Source: a virus
DNA length: 26,374 bases
Virus record (IMG/VR): IMGVR_UViG_3300010885_077388
Coordinates: 1 to 26,374 of that record
Direction: 5' to 3' (one strand)
Below, piece after piece: positions 1 through 7,473 of the stretch; within the stretch, counting starts at the first letter, position 1; each line of letters opens with the position of its first letter. Made by a program: the position numbers and the translations under genes. Below the pieces are notes generated by a model, which saw only the letters and a list, made by a program, of their open reading frames with translations, searched no databases and was not told where the DNA came from.

Positions 1-81
1 GTACTTCATACCAAAACGGCTTAGAGCGGTTAAACCTGATCTAAGGCCTCTTAATGGGTTACTATCTAAAAATCCTGCCAT
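1..81 (-). CDS. 5' end of a truncated unknown gene
   Basis: An ATG at 81-79 on the minus strand opens a frame that runs off the left edge of the window, giving 27 residues beginning MAGFLDSNPLRGL and rich in Leu, Arg and Gly. It lies 9 bases after the stop of the 221-aa gene at 91-756, so it continues the same minus-strand operon. T4 has the baseplate wedge gene 53 beside gene 4, but these residues do not resemble the start of T4 gp53. The fragment is too short to assign, although the tight spacing makes it likely to be a real gene. Confidence 0.6.
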   Translation of the reverse strand, partial: MAGFLDSNPLRGLRSGLTALSRFGMKY

Positions 82-90
82 TTATTTGTT

Positions 91-756
91 TTATTTTATT
101 TCAAAGAGTGAAAAACTTGATCTAGCCGATATCATTTTATCAGTTGAATAGTTTGCTAAGTGTAGTTTAGGAACATCATTCCAATCTATTAACGACAAAT
201 TTCGCATCTTTTCTCTATTATATTTATTCACCAGAAGATTGAATTTAATATCGGGTAAACCAGATATAGCTTTAATAAAGTCTAAGTTAATTCTATAAAA
301 GGCAGAAAGTTCACTCATTCTGAGCCGTTTATCAATATCAATCAAGGTTCCATCTGAATAGCATTTATCAAGCAAATTTGCAACCTGCTTAAGATACATT
401 CTGATAAACTTTTTACGCAAAGGTTGTGACATTAGCTTGACATTTAAACCAAAGCCGTCAGTACTTAGCGCCAAAAAGATTGGCCGATTATCGTAAAATG
501 GCTTTTTAACCTTTGGATATCTCTCAATTAGCGAATTTTCTCTAGTTGATGGGTTTTTCATCATTTCGTATTCGTCCCAAGTTGGGACCTGGTCAGGACC
601 GATTGGGTCAAGCTCTATGTGAGTATAAAAATGCCCAGGCATTAAAAAGGTCTTTGATGTATTGGTATTTGAACCAAATATATGATTTGGATTTGGACTA
701 AACTCTGGGTCTGTTCCATTTTGATAAAAATCCTTTAATTTCTCTAATTGATTCAT
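91..756 (-). CDS. Unknown protein of the gp4 operon (221 aa)
   Basis: A 221-residue soluble-looking protein with no signal peptide or membrane segment. The middle, around residues 85-115, carries an FYDNRPIFLAL stretch followed by GFGLNVKLMSQPLRKK. I have the impression that this 'YD-x-x-P ... G-L-N ... P-x-x-x-R' layout recurs in uncharacterised proteins of T4-like phages, but I cannot name a family. The gene starts 9 bases after the stop of gp4 (766-1272), so it is probably co-transcribed with it from the late-promoter-like site at 1277-1287. A structural or head-tail completion role is plausible from that context only. Confidence 0.75.
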   Translation of the reverse strand: MNQLEKLKDFYQNGTDPEFSPNPNHIFGSNTNTSKTFLMPGHFYTHIELDPIGPDQVPTWDEYEMMKNPSTRENSLIERYPKVKKPFYDNRPIFLALSTDGFGLNVKLMSQPLRKKFIRMYLKQVANLLDKCYSDGTLIDIDKRLRMSELSAFYRINLDFIKAISGLPDIKFNLLVNKYNREKMRNLSLIDWNDVPKLHLANYSTDKMISARSSFSLFEIK

Positions 757-765
757 TTATATCTT

Positions 766-1272
766 TTATATTGATTTGAACAGAAAGTTTTCGGTTATTA
801 TGCCAAATTTTAAACCTCGTACTGATGCAAATTCTTTAGCAGCTTCAAATTTAGCCTGGTTCACAATATATTGCTTTGCCGCATATACATAATTGGCAGT
901 TTGCTTATCAGTCATTCTGGCTGGAGCAGTTGGCGGTTTTGTATACTTATCAGGTTTTACTTCAATTAGCCAAGACTGTTCATTACCATCATTGTCCTTA
1001 GTTGTAATATAGAAGTCAATATAATAAGTGTGACCTCGCTTATCTAATGGAGAATAGTACGGAATTCCAACGGGTTCACTTGAGTACTTAATAACGGTTG
1101 GACTATGATCACACCAATTAAGGAATTTAAACTCCCAAGAACTTCTAAATATAATTTTAGTTGGATCTCCGATGTATTTTGAAAGATCTGATGGTCTAAA
1201 ATAGCCCTGTCTAATTTTGCCGGCTCTAGGTTTTAGGAAGTCCTGAATCTTCTTTGGATCTTTAGGTTTCAT
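766..1272 (-). CDS. 4: Head completion protein gp4-like (PD-(D/E)XK-type fold)
   Basis: The 168 residues match the T4 gp4 (gp50/65) head-completion family: FRPSDLSKYIGDPTKIIFRS (residues 25-44), SSWEFKF (44-50), HTYYIDFYI (81-89) and LIEVKPDKYTKPP (102-114). The spaced acidic residues and E-x-K (D86, E104, K106, with E47) fit a PD-(D/E)XK nuclease-like core, which is how this family is usually described. In T4 the protein acts late in head maturation, before tail joining, on packaged heads. The length is close to T4's. The ATG at 1272 follows a TATAAATAA motif by 5 bases, and that motif overlaps the stop of the primase gene, so gp4 can be switched on late independently of the replication genes upstream. 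Confidence 0.9.
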   Translation of the reverse strand: MKPKDPKKIQDFLKPRAGKIRQGYFRPSDLSKYIGDPTKIIFRSSWEFKFLNWCDHSPTVIKYSSEPVGIPYYSPLDKRGHTYYIDFYITTKDNDGNEQSWLIEVKPDKYTKPPTAPARMTDKQTANYVYAAKQYIVNQAKFEAAKEFASVRGLKFGIITENFLFKSI

Positions 1273-1276
1273 ATAG

Positions 1277-1287
1277 TTATTTATAGG
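1277..1287 (-). promoter_or_regulatory. T4-type late promoter for gp4
   Basis: On the minus strand the sequence reads CCTATAAATAA, containing an exact T4 late-promoter octamer TATAAATA. It overlaps the TAA stop codon of the primase gene. Five bases separate the octamer from the ATG of gp4. If the start point lies where it does in T4 (octamer at about -13 to -6), the mRNA would begin at the A of the ATG, i.e. be leaderless. Confidence 0.7.
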
Positions 1288-2402
1288 TATGCCATGTCAA
1301 ACACGGAATCGCTAAAATAACTGTTGAGCCAAAGGTTAAATTCGTTAAGTGAATATTGAGAATCCCTATCATGAATATAGCAAAATAGATCATTAATATC
1401 CTTTACTTTATTTAATGAAACTTGGTCATCAACTGAACTAAATTTTCTTTTTAGGTCGCCGATTGCTTTATTCCATAAAAATACTGAATAACCTTGTTTT
1501 ATAAAGTTCATCATTTGGGTTTTACCGGCCTTATCTCGATCAAATAGGACTTGAGTTGCGCCTTTTGCTCCAAGATTAGAAAAAATACTTCTGGCCTTTG
1601 ATGCTCCGGAAGTTGCAATTGCGTTATCTACAAACAGGGAGTCAAATTGACCCTCAGTCATTCGGATAGGTTTACTAAAATCAATATTTAAGATATTGAA
1701 ATAGTTATTTAGGAAATTTGCATCCTCTACTAATTCTTTGGTTAAACCCTTTTGCGAAAATATTTGAGAAAGGTCAGTATATGATTTAATAATATATTTA
1801 CGCTCAGTATTTGGATCAAGATTACGAATTGAAAATCCTAATAATTTACCTGATCGTCTGTCAAAATTAAAAATATAAACTTTATTATCAGACGAGTCAG
1901 TATAGAGACAATCTCCAAAATCTTCAATTAAATTAAGCCCTCTACCTTTTATGTATTGATATGCAGTAGAAGTTTCTTCAACTAGATCAAGCCTTTTTAA
2001 AGAAAATCGGTTAATTACATCAGTTATTTTAACCAATTGTGAAGTATCAGAAGTTAAGAATCGGATTAATTGATTTTCAGTTCGCTTTGCTTGAACTGGT
2101 TTGTACTCATCCTCTAAAATAAAACTTGGCAACATTATTCCATGTTGCTTACTCATGTTTGCTACAAATTCCCCAACCGTCATGTATGCCATGCATCCAT
2201 CGTTAAAACATTTGTATGCGCCAGTATCTAAATAGAGATTACCTCTCTTCTTAGAGACTTTTTTGTCAGAGTCACCACAAATCGGACAAGCAAAATTTAA
2301 TTTACGCCCAGTATCGCCATCAATTTTCTGTTTTTCTGGAACATCATGAAATCTCTTACGTAGAAGTGTTTCAATGAATGCGGTTATTTCCTCAATCTTC
2401 AT
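1281..2402 (-). CDS. DnaG-type DNA primase (T4 gp61-like), zinc-finger plus Toprim
   Basis: A 373-residue primase. The N-terminus has a zinc-binding motif of CPICGDSDK (Cys39, Cys42) and YKCFNDGC (Cys65, Cys70), like the DnaG/gp61 zinc domain that reads the template trigger. The C-terminal half has a Toprim core: MTEGQFDSL (Glu250-Gly251) and VLFDRDKAGK (Asp288, Asp290), the metal-binding residues for RNA primer synthesis. The length is slightly above T4 gp61. The ATG at 2402 lies inside the end of the polymerase gene in another frame (11-base overlap), so translation is probably coupled. That places polymerase and primase in one replication operon. The stop codon is part of the late promoter for gp4. 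Confidence 0.88.
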   Translation of the reverse strand: MKIEEITAFIETLLRKRFHDVPEKQKIDGDTGRKLNFACPICGDSDKKVSKKRGNLYLDTGAYKCFNDGCMAYMTVGEFVANMSKQHGIMLPSFILEDEYKPVQAKRTENQLIRFLTSDTSQLVKITDVINRFSLKRLDLVEETSTAYQYIKGRGLNLIEDFGDCLYTDSSDNKVYIFNFDRRSGKLLGFSIRNLDPNTERKYIIKSYTDLSQIFSQKGLTKELVEDANFLNNYFNILNIDFSKPIRMTEGQFDSLFVDNAIATSGASKARSIFSNLGAKGATQVLFDRDKAGKTQMMNFIKQGYSVFLWNKAIGDLKRKFSSVDDQVSLNKVKDINDLFCYIHDRDSQYSLNEFNLWLNSYFSDSVFDMAYL

Positions 2403-4014
2403 TAGTTACAGGCACCTTCTTTACAGGCTTTGGTTTTATTGCGCTTTTGTAAGCTTTGTCGAGATCATATCCCATTTTGGAATAATCTTTTCCTGTTTTA
2501 ACAGCTTTTTCATATTTGTCAGTCTGTAACCATACTCCGCCATCTGGTGCATTAATTTCAGTCCAACCATTCTCTGCTAAATAGGCTTCCATAACTTCGT
2601 GTGGAATTGCAAATGGATCACTCACTTCAATACCTTTCTTTTTTCCAACTCGGTCTCTATATTTAGCAAGTTCATGCTTTGGAACAATTACCGTATTTAG
2701 GCCGTATTTAGAAATAGCTGAAATATAGGTTGTAAATAATTCTGGCGGTACTTGTAAATCTGGATTGCCAATGAATGCTTGACAACTTTCTGGAATTTCG
2801 CAATACTCTAAAGTTTCAGTATTTACTGAATATAGTGGGAATGTTTCGTCTGGTGTAAAATCTTTACTACGGCTTCTAGATTTAACTACTTCAATTTTTC
2901 GGGTTAATTTTGGAGTTAATTCAGTAAATCCAATTGCAACCAATAATTTATTGATTGGCTCGATAATTAATCTAAAGAACTGTTGGTCGCGATCCATAGG
3001 TACGGCAATTTCTTCAGGATAAGAACCTGGAGCATAGGCAAAAATATCAAAATCATATGCATTTTGTGCTGCATAATAAAATTTAATTTTTGAACCGCTA
3101 CGAATTAGTGGATACTTTTGATTGTTTGTTGATTTAATTAAGTGATTATGATAGGCAACTGCTCTACCGTAAATTGGCATCCCGGTTTCTAATACTAACG
3201 GTACTAAACTTTTTAGGTACTCTTCATAAACTCTAACTGAGAAGTTAAATGCAATTTCTTCAACTGGTAAAGCATCACATTCAGTTTTTAGTGCTGCTAG
3301 TTTTGGGATAAGATCGCCTTCTAAGTCAATGTTATAACCAATATCAAGTAGATAGGAATAAAGTGTTTGTAGATGTTGTCTTGCCCAAACTGGATATGAA
3401 GCTTGAATTGCTTCAAGGCCTTTAATAATTAATGATTCTTTGTCTAAAAGACGTTCGTGCTTATTATCTTTATATGAAACCTTTAAAATATATTTTTTCT
3501 TAGCTAACCAAATTCCAGATCTAGATAAATTTTCAAGTTCAAAATTCTGGCGATTATCGGTATTAAAATGAACTGCATATTTTTCAAATGCTTGTTCAAA
3601 ATAATTTTTAAGTCGATGGCGGTTAATTGCCAAACAAAATTCAAGGGATTGAGTCTCAGTTAATTCAAAATCTTCAATAGATTTAATTGCATAGTCAAAA
3701 CATACGTAAACTGAATCAGTATCTGTATATACAGCGGCTTCTTTCTCAACTCGATTAATGGTTTTACCTGAAATACCTAATTTCTCGTGAAGTTCTGTAT
3801 CAAGGTGCCACTTTTGTTGAAAATAGTGGTTAATTGCCTTGATTGAAAATTTAATTAGGTCTTGACCCTGTAAAGTAATAGACTGAGCTATTTCGTTATT
3901 ATGAAAATAGAAATACTTATTACCAAATGCACCGTAAAATGAGTTAATTAAGATCTTGATTGCATTTTGCTTTAAATCGAGTGACTTTATTTGTTGTTCT
4001 AGCTGTTTTGACAT
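2392..4014 (-). CDS. 43: Family B DNA polymerase, C-terminal half (split gp43) with extra C-terminal domain
   Basis: 540 residues that begin only 19 residues before polymerase motif B (KILINSFYGAFGN, Lys20, Asn24, Tyr27-Gly28). Motif C is YTDTDSVYV (residues 96-104, catalytic DTDS). The thumb follows, including LAKKKYILKV (170-179) and GRAVAYHN (283-290), and ends near residue 363 with a gp43-like segment. The spacing from motif B to that point (about 340 residues) matches T4 gp43. The 3'-5' exonuclease domain and motif A are absent. A TAA stop lies two codons upstream of the ATG and the DNA beyond belongs to a divergent gene, so the start is real. The other half must be encoded elsewhere. 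Residues 365-540 are an extra domain without obvious family, with a Lys-rich end. T4's clamp-binding tail is not seen at the C-terminus. Confidence 0.9.
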   Translation of the reverse strand: MSKQLEQQIKSLDLKQNAIKILINSFYGAFGNKYFYFHNNEIAQSITLQGQDLIKFSIKAINHYFQQKWHLDTELHEKLGISGKTINRVEKEAAVYTDTDSVYVCFDYAIKSIEDFELTETQSLEFCLAINRHRLKNYFEQAFEKYAVHFNTDNRQNFELENLSRSGIWLAKKKYILKVSYKDNKHERLLDKESLIIKGLEAIQASYPVWARQHLQTLYSYLLDIGYNIDLEGDLIPKLAALKTECDALPVEEIAFNFSVRVYEEYLKSLVPLVLETGMPIYGRAVAYHNHLIKSTNNQKYPLIRSGSKIKFYYAAQNAYDFDIFAYAPGSYPEEIAVPMDRDQQFFRLIIEPINKLLVAIGFTELTPKLTRKIEVVKSRSRSKDFTPDETFPLYSVNTETLEYCEIPESCQAFIGNPDLQVPPELFTTYISAISKYGLNTVIVPKHELAKYRDRVGKKKGIEVSDPFAIPHEVMEAYLAENGWTEINAPDGGVWLQTDKYEKAVKTGKDYSKMGYDLDKAYKSAIKPKPVKKVPVTNED

Positions 4015-4056
4015 ATCTTGTTATACTTGACTTTGCATATTTTGGTTTAATATACT

Positions 4057-4067
4057 AATAAATAACC
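4057..4067 (+). promoter_or_regulatory. T4-type late promoter ahead of the 203-aa gene
   Basis: AATAAATAACC, sharing the ATAAATAACC core with sites at 8448, 9599 and 17266. It lies about 20 bases before the GTG start at 4084 and would drive the three-gene plus-strand unit ending at 5846. It is the only promoter-like signal I see in the 69-base gap between divergent genes. I cannot identify a separate promoter for the polymerase gene. Confidence 0.55.
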
Positions 4068-4083
4068 TAAAAGTTAACGAACG

Positions 4084-4695
4084 GTGAAAGAAATCACTAA
4101 AGACGAACGCTTGATTAATCGAACCTATCCATTTTTGGCAAATTTCCCATTTAGGGATGAATTTACTATGGAAATTGCAAACTCCCCGGTTCTTGCAGCA
4201 ATGTTCGATGATGAATTTGAACCGGTTAGAACCTCCAAATCACCAACTGTAATTGATTTTATCCATACAGCTAGCCCAATAAAATCAAAAATTTCAATAT
4301 TTAAAGAAGATTTACTCTGGATAGATGAAGTGTCGAGCTCAGTTAAAAAACTCGATAAGATTGCTAAACAAATCGATCGTGGACTAAAATCAAAGGATTT
4401 ATTGGTAAAACGAAATATTTCAATTGAAACTGACGAGTGGTTAACTAGTGTATCTGATCCAAAGAGTGGATTAAGTCGAGAAGTTTTTAATGAAGTGCTT
4501 GGCAGCCTTGTATCAAACATGCCAATTACAAAAGTTACGGAACTTGTAAATACCGTAAATAAACTATACTTAAAAAAGGGAATAATCAAACTATCTCAAA
4601 CTGATGCAAACTTGATATTTACGTTTATTCATTTTAGACTAATTTATGCAAAGCTTATTTTAGGAATAGTAATTTCATCAAAAATATCAATATAA
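4084..4695 (+). CDS. Unknown protein (203 aa), GTG start
   Basis: Not recognised. The protein is mostly polar and helical, with a charged middle (about residues 75-130). Its last 28 residues are unusually hydrophobic and aromatic, from ANLIFTFIHF onward, though this tail contains Arg and Lys and is not a clean membrane helix. The GTG at 4084 is the first start after the late-promoter-like motif at 4057-4067, and the next gene follows after 3 bases. A frameshift near the 3' end could create such an odd tail, but nothing in the downstream frame shows it. Late expression suggests a virion or assembly role, which is inference only. Confidence 0.65.
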   Translation: MKEITKDERLINRTYPFLANFPFRDEFTMEIANSPVLAAMFDDEFEPVRTSKSPTVIDFIHTASPIKSKISIFKEDLLWIDEVSSSVKKLDKIAKQIDRGLKSKDLLVKRNISIETDEWLTSVSDPKSGLSREVFNEVLGSLVSNMPITKVTELVNTVNKLYLKKGIIKLSQTDANLIFTFIHFRLIYAKLILGIVISSKISI

Positions 4696-4698
4696 CAA

Positions 4699-5076
4699 AT
4701 GCAGCAATTAGATGAATTTATTGAGTATCTCTATACGGTTGAAGAAAATTCAACCTCTCTAAACCAAGATCAAGTAAAAAAACTTCAAATGATTCAGTCA
4801 AAGGTTACTGATATTGTAAATAAAGTTGAATCTATTGCAACTAATGCAGTTAATCAATTACAGCCAGCCACCCAACCTCAACTAGAATTACAATTAGCTG
4901 AAAATTCAGTATTTAGATTTGGTGAATTTGCTCAGATTAACGAGAAGATTGTACACCGTGGTAACAAATGGGTTGTTATGAATAAAAAGGGTACTAAAGT
5001 TTTAGGTACGCATCCAACTAGAGAAAAAGCAGTTAAACAGTTACAGGCAATTGAAATAAGTAAAGCTAGTCACTAA
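4699..5076 (+). CDS. Unknown protein with C-terminal GKWVV/VLGTH-type motif (125 aa)
   Basis: The N-terminal half is a predicted helix with Gln/Glu-rich sequence (residues 1-65). The C-terminal 40 residues carry GNKWVVMNKKGTKVLGTH followed by TREKAVKQLQAIE. This 'KWVV-x(3-5)-G-x-K-V-L-G-T-H-x(3)-E-A-x-x-Q-L-x-A-I' module is one I recognise at the C-terminus of varied phage proteins; its function is not known to me. The ATG at 4699 follows the previous stop by 3 bases. The TAA stop shares its last base with the ATG of the next gene (TAATG), suggesting coupled translation. Confidence 0.75.
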   Translation: MQQLDEFIEYLYTVEENSTSLNQDQVKKLQMIQSKVTDIVNKVESIATNAVNQLQPATQPQLELQLAENSVFRFGEFAQINEKIVHRGNKWVVMNKKGTKVLGTHPTREKAVKQLQAIEISKASH

Positions 5077-5846
5077 TGAAATTACAAAGATTCCAACAGT
5101 TTATTAATGAGGCCAACCGCTGGTCAGAGGATCCATTCTTATACGCTCAATATGCAGAGTTGTTTACTGATTTTGGTTTTGAAGCAGACATTCCTGACCT
5201 GATTCATGCAGTTGAACAAAAATGGACTGACTTAAAAAACAACTATTGGTGGAATAGAGAAGGCCGACACTGGCGCAAAGATCATTTTGCACTTGACGTA
5301 AAGGTACACTCTTGGCCAGAGGCTGATACTGTTAGAGAAATACTAGGAGAACCGGATATGCCAGAAGAGGCAATTGATGATGAATGGTGGGTATGGATGA
5401 ATGACACACGTGAAGGATTCGTTGACGACCTGTTTAGTCTCTATCCATGGATTGATGATATTAGTTGGGGAGGTAAAAGCGGCGGATGGTTATTATTAGC
5501 TCCACCTCATGAAGCTGAAGATGTACGTACTGATATTGATGACAGTTGTCAGGAATATGAACGTATTAAGGATGAAATAAAAGAAACCGGGGAGTTTGAA
5601 GAATTAGTAAATCAATCAAATGAAATTGACTATCAAGAATTAAAAGAGTTAGGGTTAGCCGATGAACTTTCTGAGATTGATGAGTTAGTAAAGGAATATG
5701 AGACAATTAAAGCATACTTAACTAAAGAGTTAACTGACTTAGCTCAATGGGAAGTTGACATGGAAGCAATACAAGCCAGAGTTAGTAAATTTGAAGATAA
5801 CGCTGAAGAATATTTTTATTTATGGTTAAAGAGTAGAGAAGATTAA
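5076..5846 (+). CDS. Unknown acidic Trp-rich protein with capsid-targeting-like N-terminus (256 aa)
   Basis: The protein starts MKLQRFQQFINEA, which closely parallels the T4 internal-protein capsid-targeting sequence MKTYQEFIAEA that gp21 cleaves after the Glu. The body (residues 15-150) is rich in Trp and acidic residues, with several W-W and D-D-E-W-W clusters. The rest is a charged helix containing KELGLADELSEID (190-202), a short motif that recurs in the 175-aa protein at 16675-17202. No enzymatic motif is visible. I infer that it may be packaged inside the head as an internal protein after protease trimming. The gene ends 22 bases before the double hairpin at 5869-5916. Confidence 0.72.
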   Translation: MKLQRFQQFINEANRWSEDPFLYAQYAELFTDFGFEADIPDLIHAVEQKWTDLKNNYWWNREGRHWRKDHFALDVKVHSWPEADTVREILGEPDMPEEAIDDEWWVWMNDTREGFVDDLFSLYPWIDDISWGGKSGGWLLLAPPHEAEDVRTDIDDSCQEYERIKDEIKETGEFEELVNQSNEIDYQELKELGLADELSEIDELVKEYETIKAYLTKELTDLAQWEVDMEAIQARVSKFEDNAEEYFYLWLKSRED

Positions 5847-5868
5847 AGATAAACGGACTTAGGACCGT

Positions 5869-5884
5869 AATAGCCTCGGCTATT
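5869..5884 (+). other. Short perfect hairpin before the terminator
   Basis: AATAGCC and GGCTATT form a perfect 7-base inverted repeat around a 2-base centre. It sits between the end of the 256-aa gene and the terminator hairpin at 5886-5916, one base upstream of it. It may protect the 3' end of the plus-strand mRNA or assist termination. Confidence 0.6.
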
Positions 5885-5885
5885 T

Positions 5886-5925
5886 GAACCTCTCGATATC
5901 GCTATCCGGGAGGTTCTTCGTTTTT
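5886..5925 (+). terminator. Rho-independent terminator of the 4084-5846 unit
   Basis: GAACCTCTCG (5886-5895) pairs with CGGGAGGTTC (5907-5916) over 10 base pairs, one of them G-T, around an 11-base loop. A T-rich tail ending in TTTTT follows (5917-5925) and touches the stop codon of uvsW on the other strand. The opposite strand has no U tract, so it should work mainly in the plus direction. Confidence 0.85.
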
Positions 5926-7459
5926 ATCGACCAATAAATTTAGTAAGATCAAATCTGTGTTTGCTGACAATAAATTTCTCTTTAAGATAAATGGTTTCTC
6001 TGGCTTTTCCGTGTTTTACAATATAGCCATCAAGATCATCAATTAAATCGTATACTGTAACTTCATGTTTTCCAGCAAGCTTACGCATACCTCGACCAAT
6101 TGCTTGGCGAATTGTAACTTCTGATTTATAGCTCTCAGCAAAGATAATTTGGTTAACCCGCTTTAGGTCAATACCTGTAGCAAAAGTACCATAGCTTGCA
6201 ACAATGACTGCTCCAACTTCACGTTCCATCGCCTCTTTATAATCAGCACGGTCTCCTCCATCAACCCCACCGTCTATATAATATGCATGTTCATTCCACT
6301 CTTTTATCTTATCACAAATACGTTGGCCGTATTGATCCTTTACGTTAATGAATAGAATTAGGGTATTACCGCCAAGTTTTTGGACAAATGAAGAAATAAA
6401 CTCAATTCGAGGTTCATATGAAATAATAAATGCACGCTCTGCATCAAATAATTCCTTACCGGCTTTACCTGATTCTCTAAGTGCTTTATATTCTCTAACA
6501 AATGGCTCAGTTATTGGATAGTCTAGGTTAACCATTTTAATATAGACATTTGGTGAGTGCTCTTGATCAATTAAGAAACTTGACTTAAGCGTCATGCTTA
6601 ATGGACCTAAGAATTCTTGAATCTTGAAAAAATCTGAATATTGTTCTTCAATTTTAATTGTACCTGAAAGTCCAAGTTTATATTCAACATTAGTTGATGC
6701 CAATAAAATATCTTTAATTGAAGCGCCTCTTGAGGTATGGCACTCGTCAATACAAATAACTGAAAATCGTTTAAAGAATTCAGGTTCTTTATTTTTTAAA
6801 CTTTGATATGTAGAAATAACCAAATCAGCCTCTTCAAATTTTTCTTCAGAATATTTGTTTTGACCGCCTACTGATAGCACTGAATAATTCATTAGGCCAG
6901 TATGGTAATCCTTTTCAAATTTCTCGGCAGTTTGGCCGACTAGCGAAATATTAGGAACTACGATTAGTGCTTTTTTATCTTTAGTGATAATCCCTTTACG
7001 TTTTAGAAAAGAAATATAAATGTATAGGATTAGGGTTTTACCAGCAGAAGTTGCAAGTTCCTGAGAACAAAATTTAAATTTTAAGGCTCGATGAGCTGCT
7101 TCAAGTTGATAATCATATGCATCAATTGGTAAACCGTCTAATAATACAGACGCAAATTTATCTAGTTGTTCTTTAGTAAATGATAGGTTAAGTAGATCAT
7201 CTAAGCCATCAATGTTTATTTCGTAATCATATTTCTTGCCGAAATTAATAATTTCCTTCCATAAACCAACACCAATCTTAAGATCTACATCAATAAATTT
7301 ATCATAACCATCCCATAATTTTCGTTTGTACAGCTTATTAAAATGATAGCCTTTTTGTCTTTTCCTAAAATATAGTTGCAAGTCCTTAAGCTCGCGCTTC
7401 ATTTCGTGCTTAACTAATTGTAGGTGCTGACGGTCATTGGTTAATTTAAAAGTTAACAA
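5924..7459 (-). CDS. uvsW: UvsW-like SF2 recombination helicase
   Basis: 511 residues with the full SF2 set: Walker A TSAGKT (137-142), DEAH-type box DECH (238-241), motif III SGT (265-267), motif V around FATGIDL (426-432) and motif VI QAIGRGMRK (452-460). The N-terminal 80 residues (FNKLYKRKLWDGYDKFI region, 40-56) resemble the T4 UvsW N-terminal substrate-recognition domain. In T4 this helicase processes branched recombination and stalled-fork intermediates and shuts down origin replication. The start is TTG at 7459: no ATG precedes the conserved N-terminal domain, and the previous gene ends 14 bases upstream. The neighbour upstream looks like UvsY, as in the T4 uvsY-uvsW region. Confidence 0.92.
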   Translation of the reverse strand: MLTFKLTNDRQHLQLVKHEMKRELKDLQLYFRKRQKGYHFNKLYKRKLWDGYDKFIDVDLKIGVGLWKEIINFGKKYDYEINIDGLDDLLNLSFTKEQLDKFASVLLDGLPIDAYDYQLEAAHRALKFKFCSQELATSAGKTLILYIYISFLKRKGIITKDKKALIVVPNISLVGQTAEKFEKDYHTGLMNYSVLSVGGQNKYSEEKFEEADLVISTYQSLKNKEPEFFKRFSVICIDECHTSRGASIKDILLASTNVEYKLGLSGTIKIEEQYSDFFKIQEFLGPLSMTLKSSFLIDQEHSPNVYIKMVNLDYPITEPFVREYKALRESGKAGKELFDAERAFIISYEPRIEFISSFVQKLGGNTLILFINVKDQYGQRICDKIKEWNEHAYYIDGGVDGGDRADYKEAMEREVGAVIVASYGTFATGIDLKRVNQIIFAESYKSEVTIRQAIGRGMRKLAGKHEVTVYDLIDDLDGYIVKHGKARETIYLKEKFIVSKHRFDLTKFIGR

Positions 7460-7473
7460 AGTAGTTGATAATT

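Noticed and set aside
1-81. The truncated gene as T4 gp53
   Set aside because: Gene order in T4 made this tempting, but the visible 27 residues do not resemble the gp53 N-terminus.
3940-4014. Split intein at the polymerase N-terminus
   Set aside because: The first residues (MSKQLEQQIKSLDLKQN) look like normal polymerase sequence before motif B, without the His-Asn end of a C-intein.
2392-4083. A frameshifted or pseudogene polymerase rather than a true split
   Set aside because: A stop precedes the ATG by two codons, the next 69 bases have no polymerase-like coding, and a divergent gene begins at 4084. There is no remnant of motif A or the exonuclease in any frame that I can see.
4125-4589. 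A 154-codon open frame on the minus strand opposite the 203-aa gene
   Set aside because: It lies entirely antisense to a gene that has a promoter-like motif and a tight junction with its neighbour. It has no promoter-like motif of its own and looks like a codon-bias shadow.
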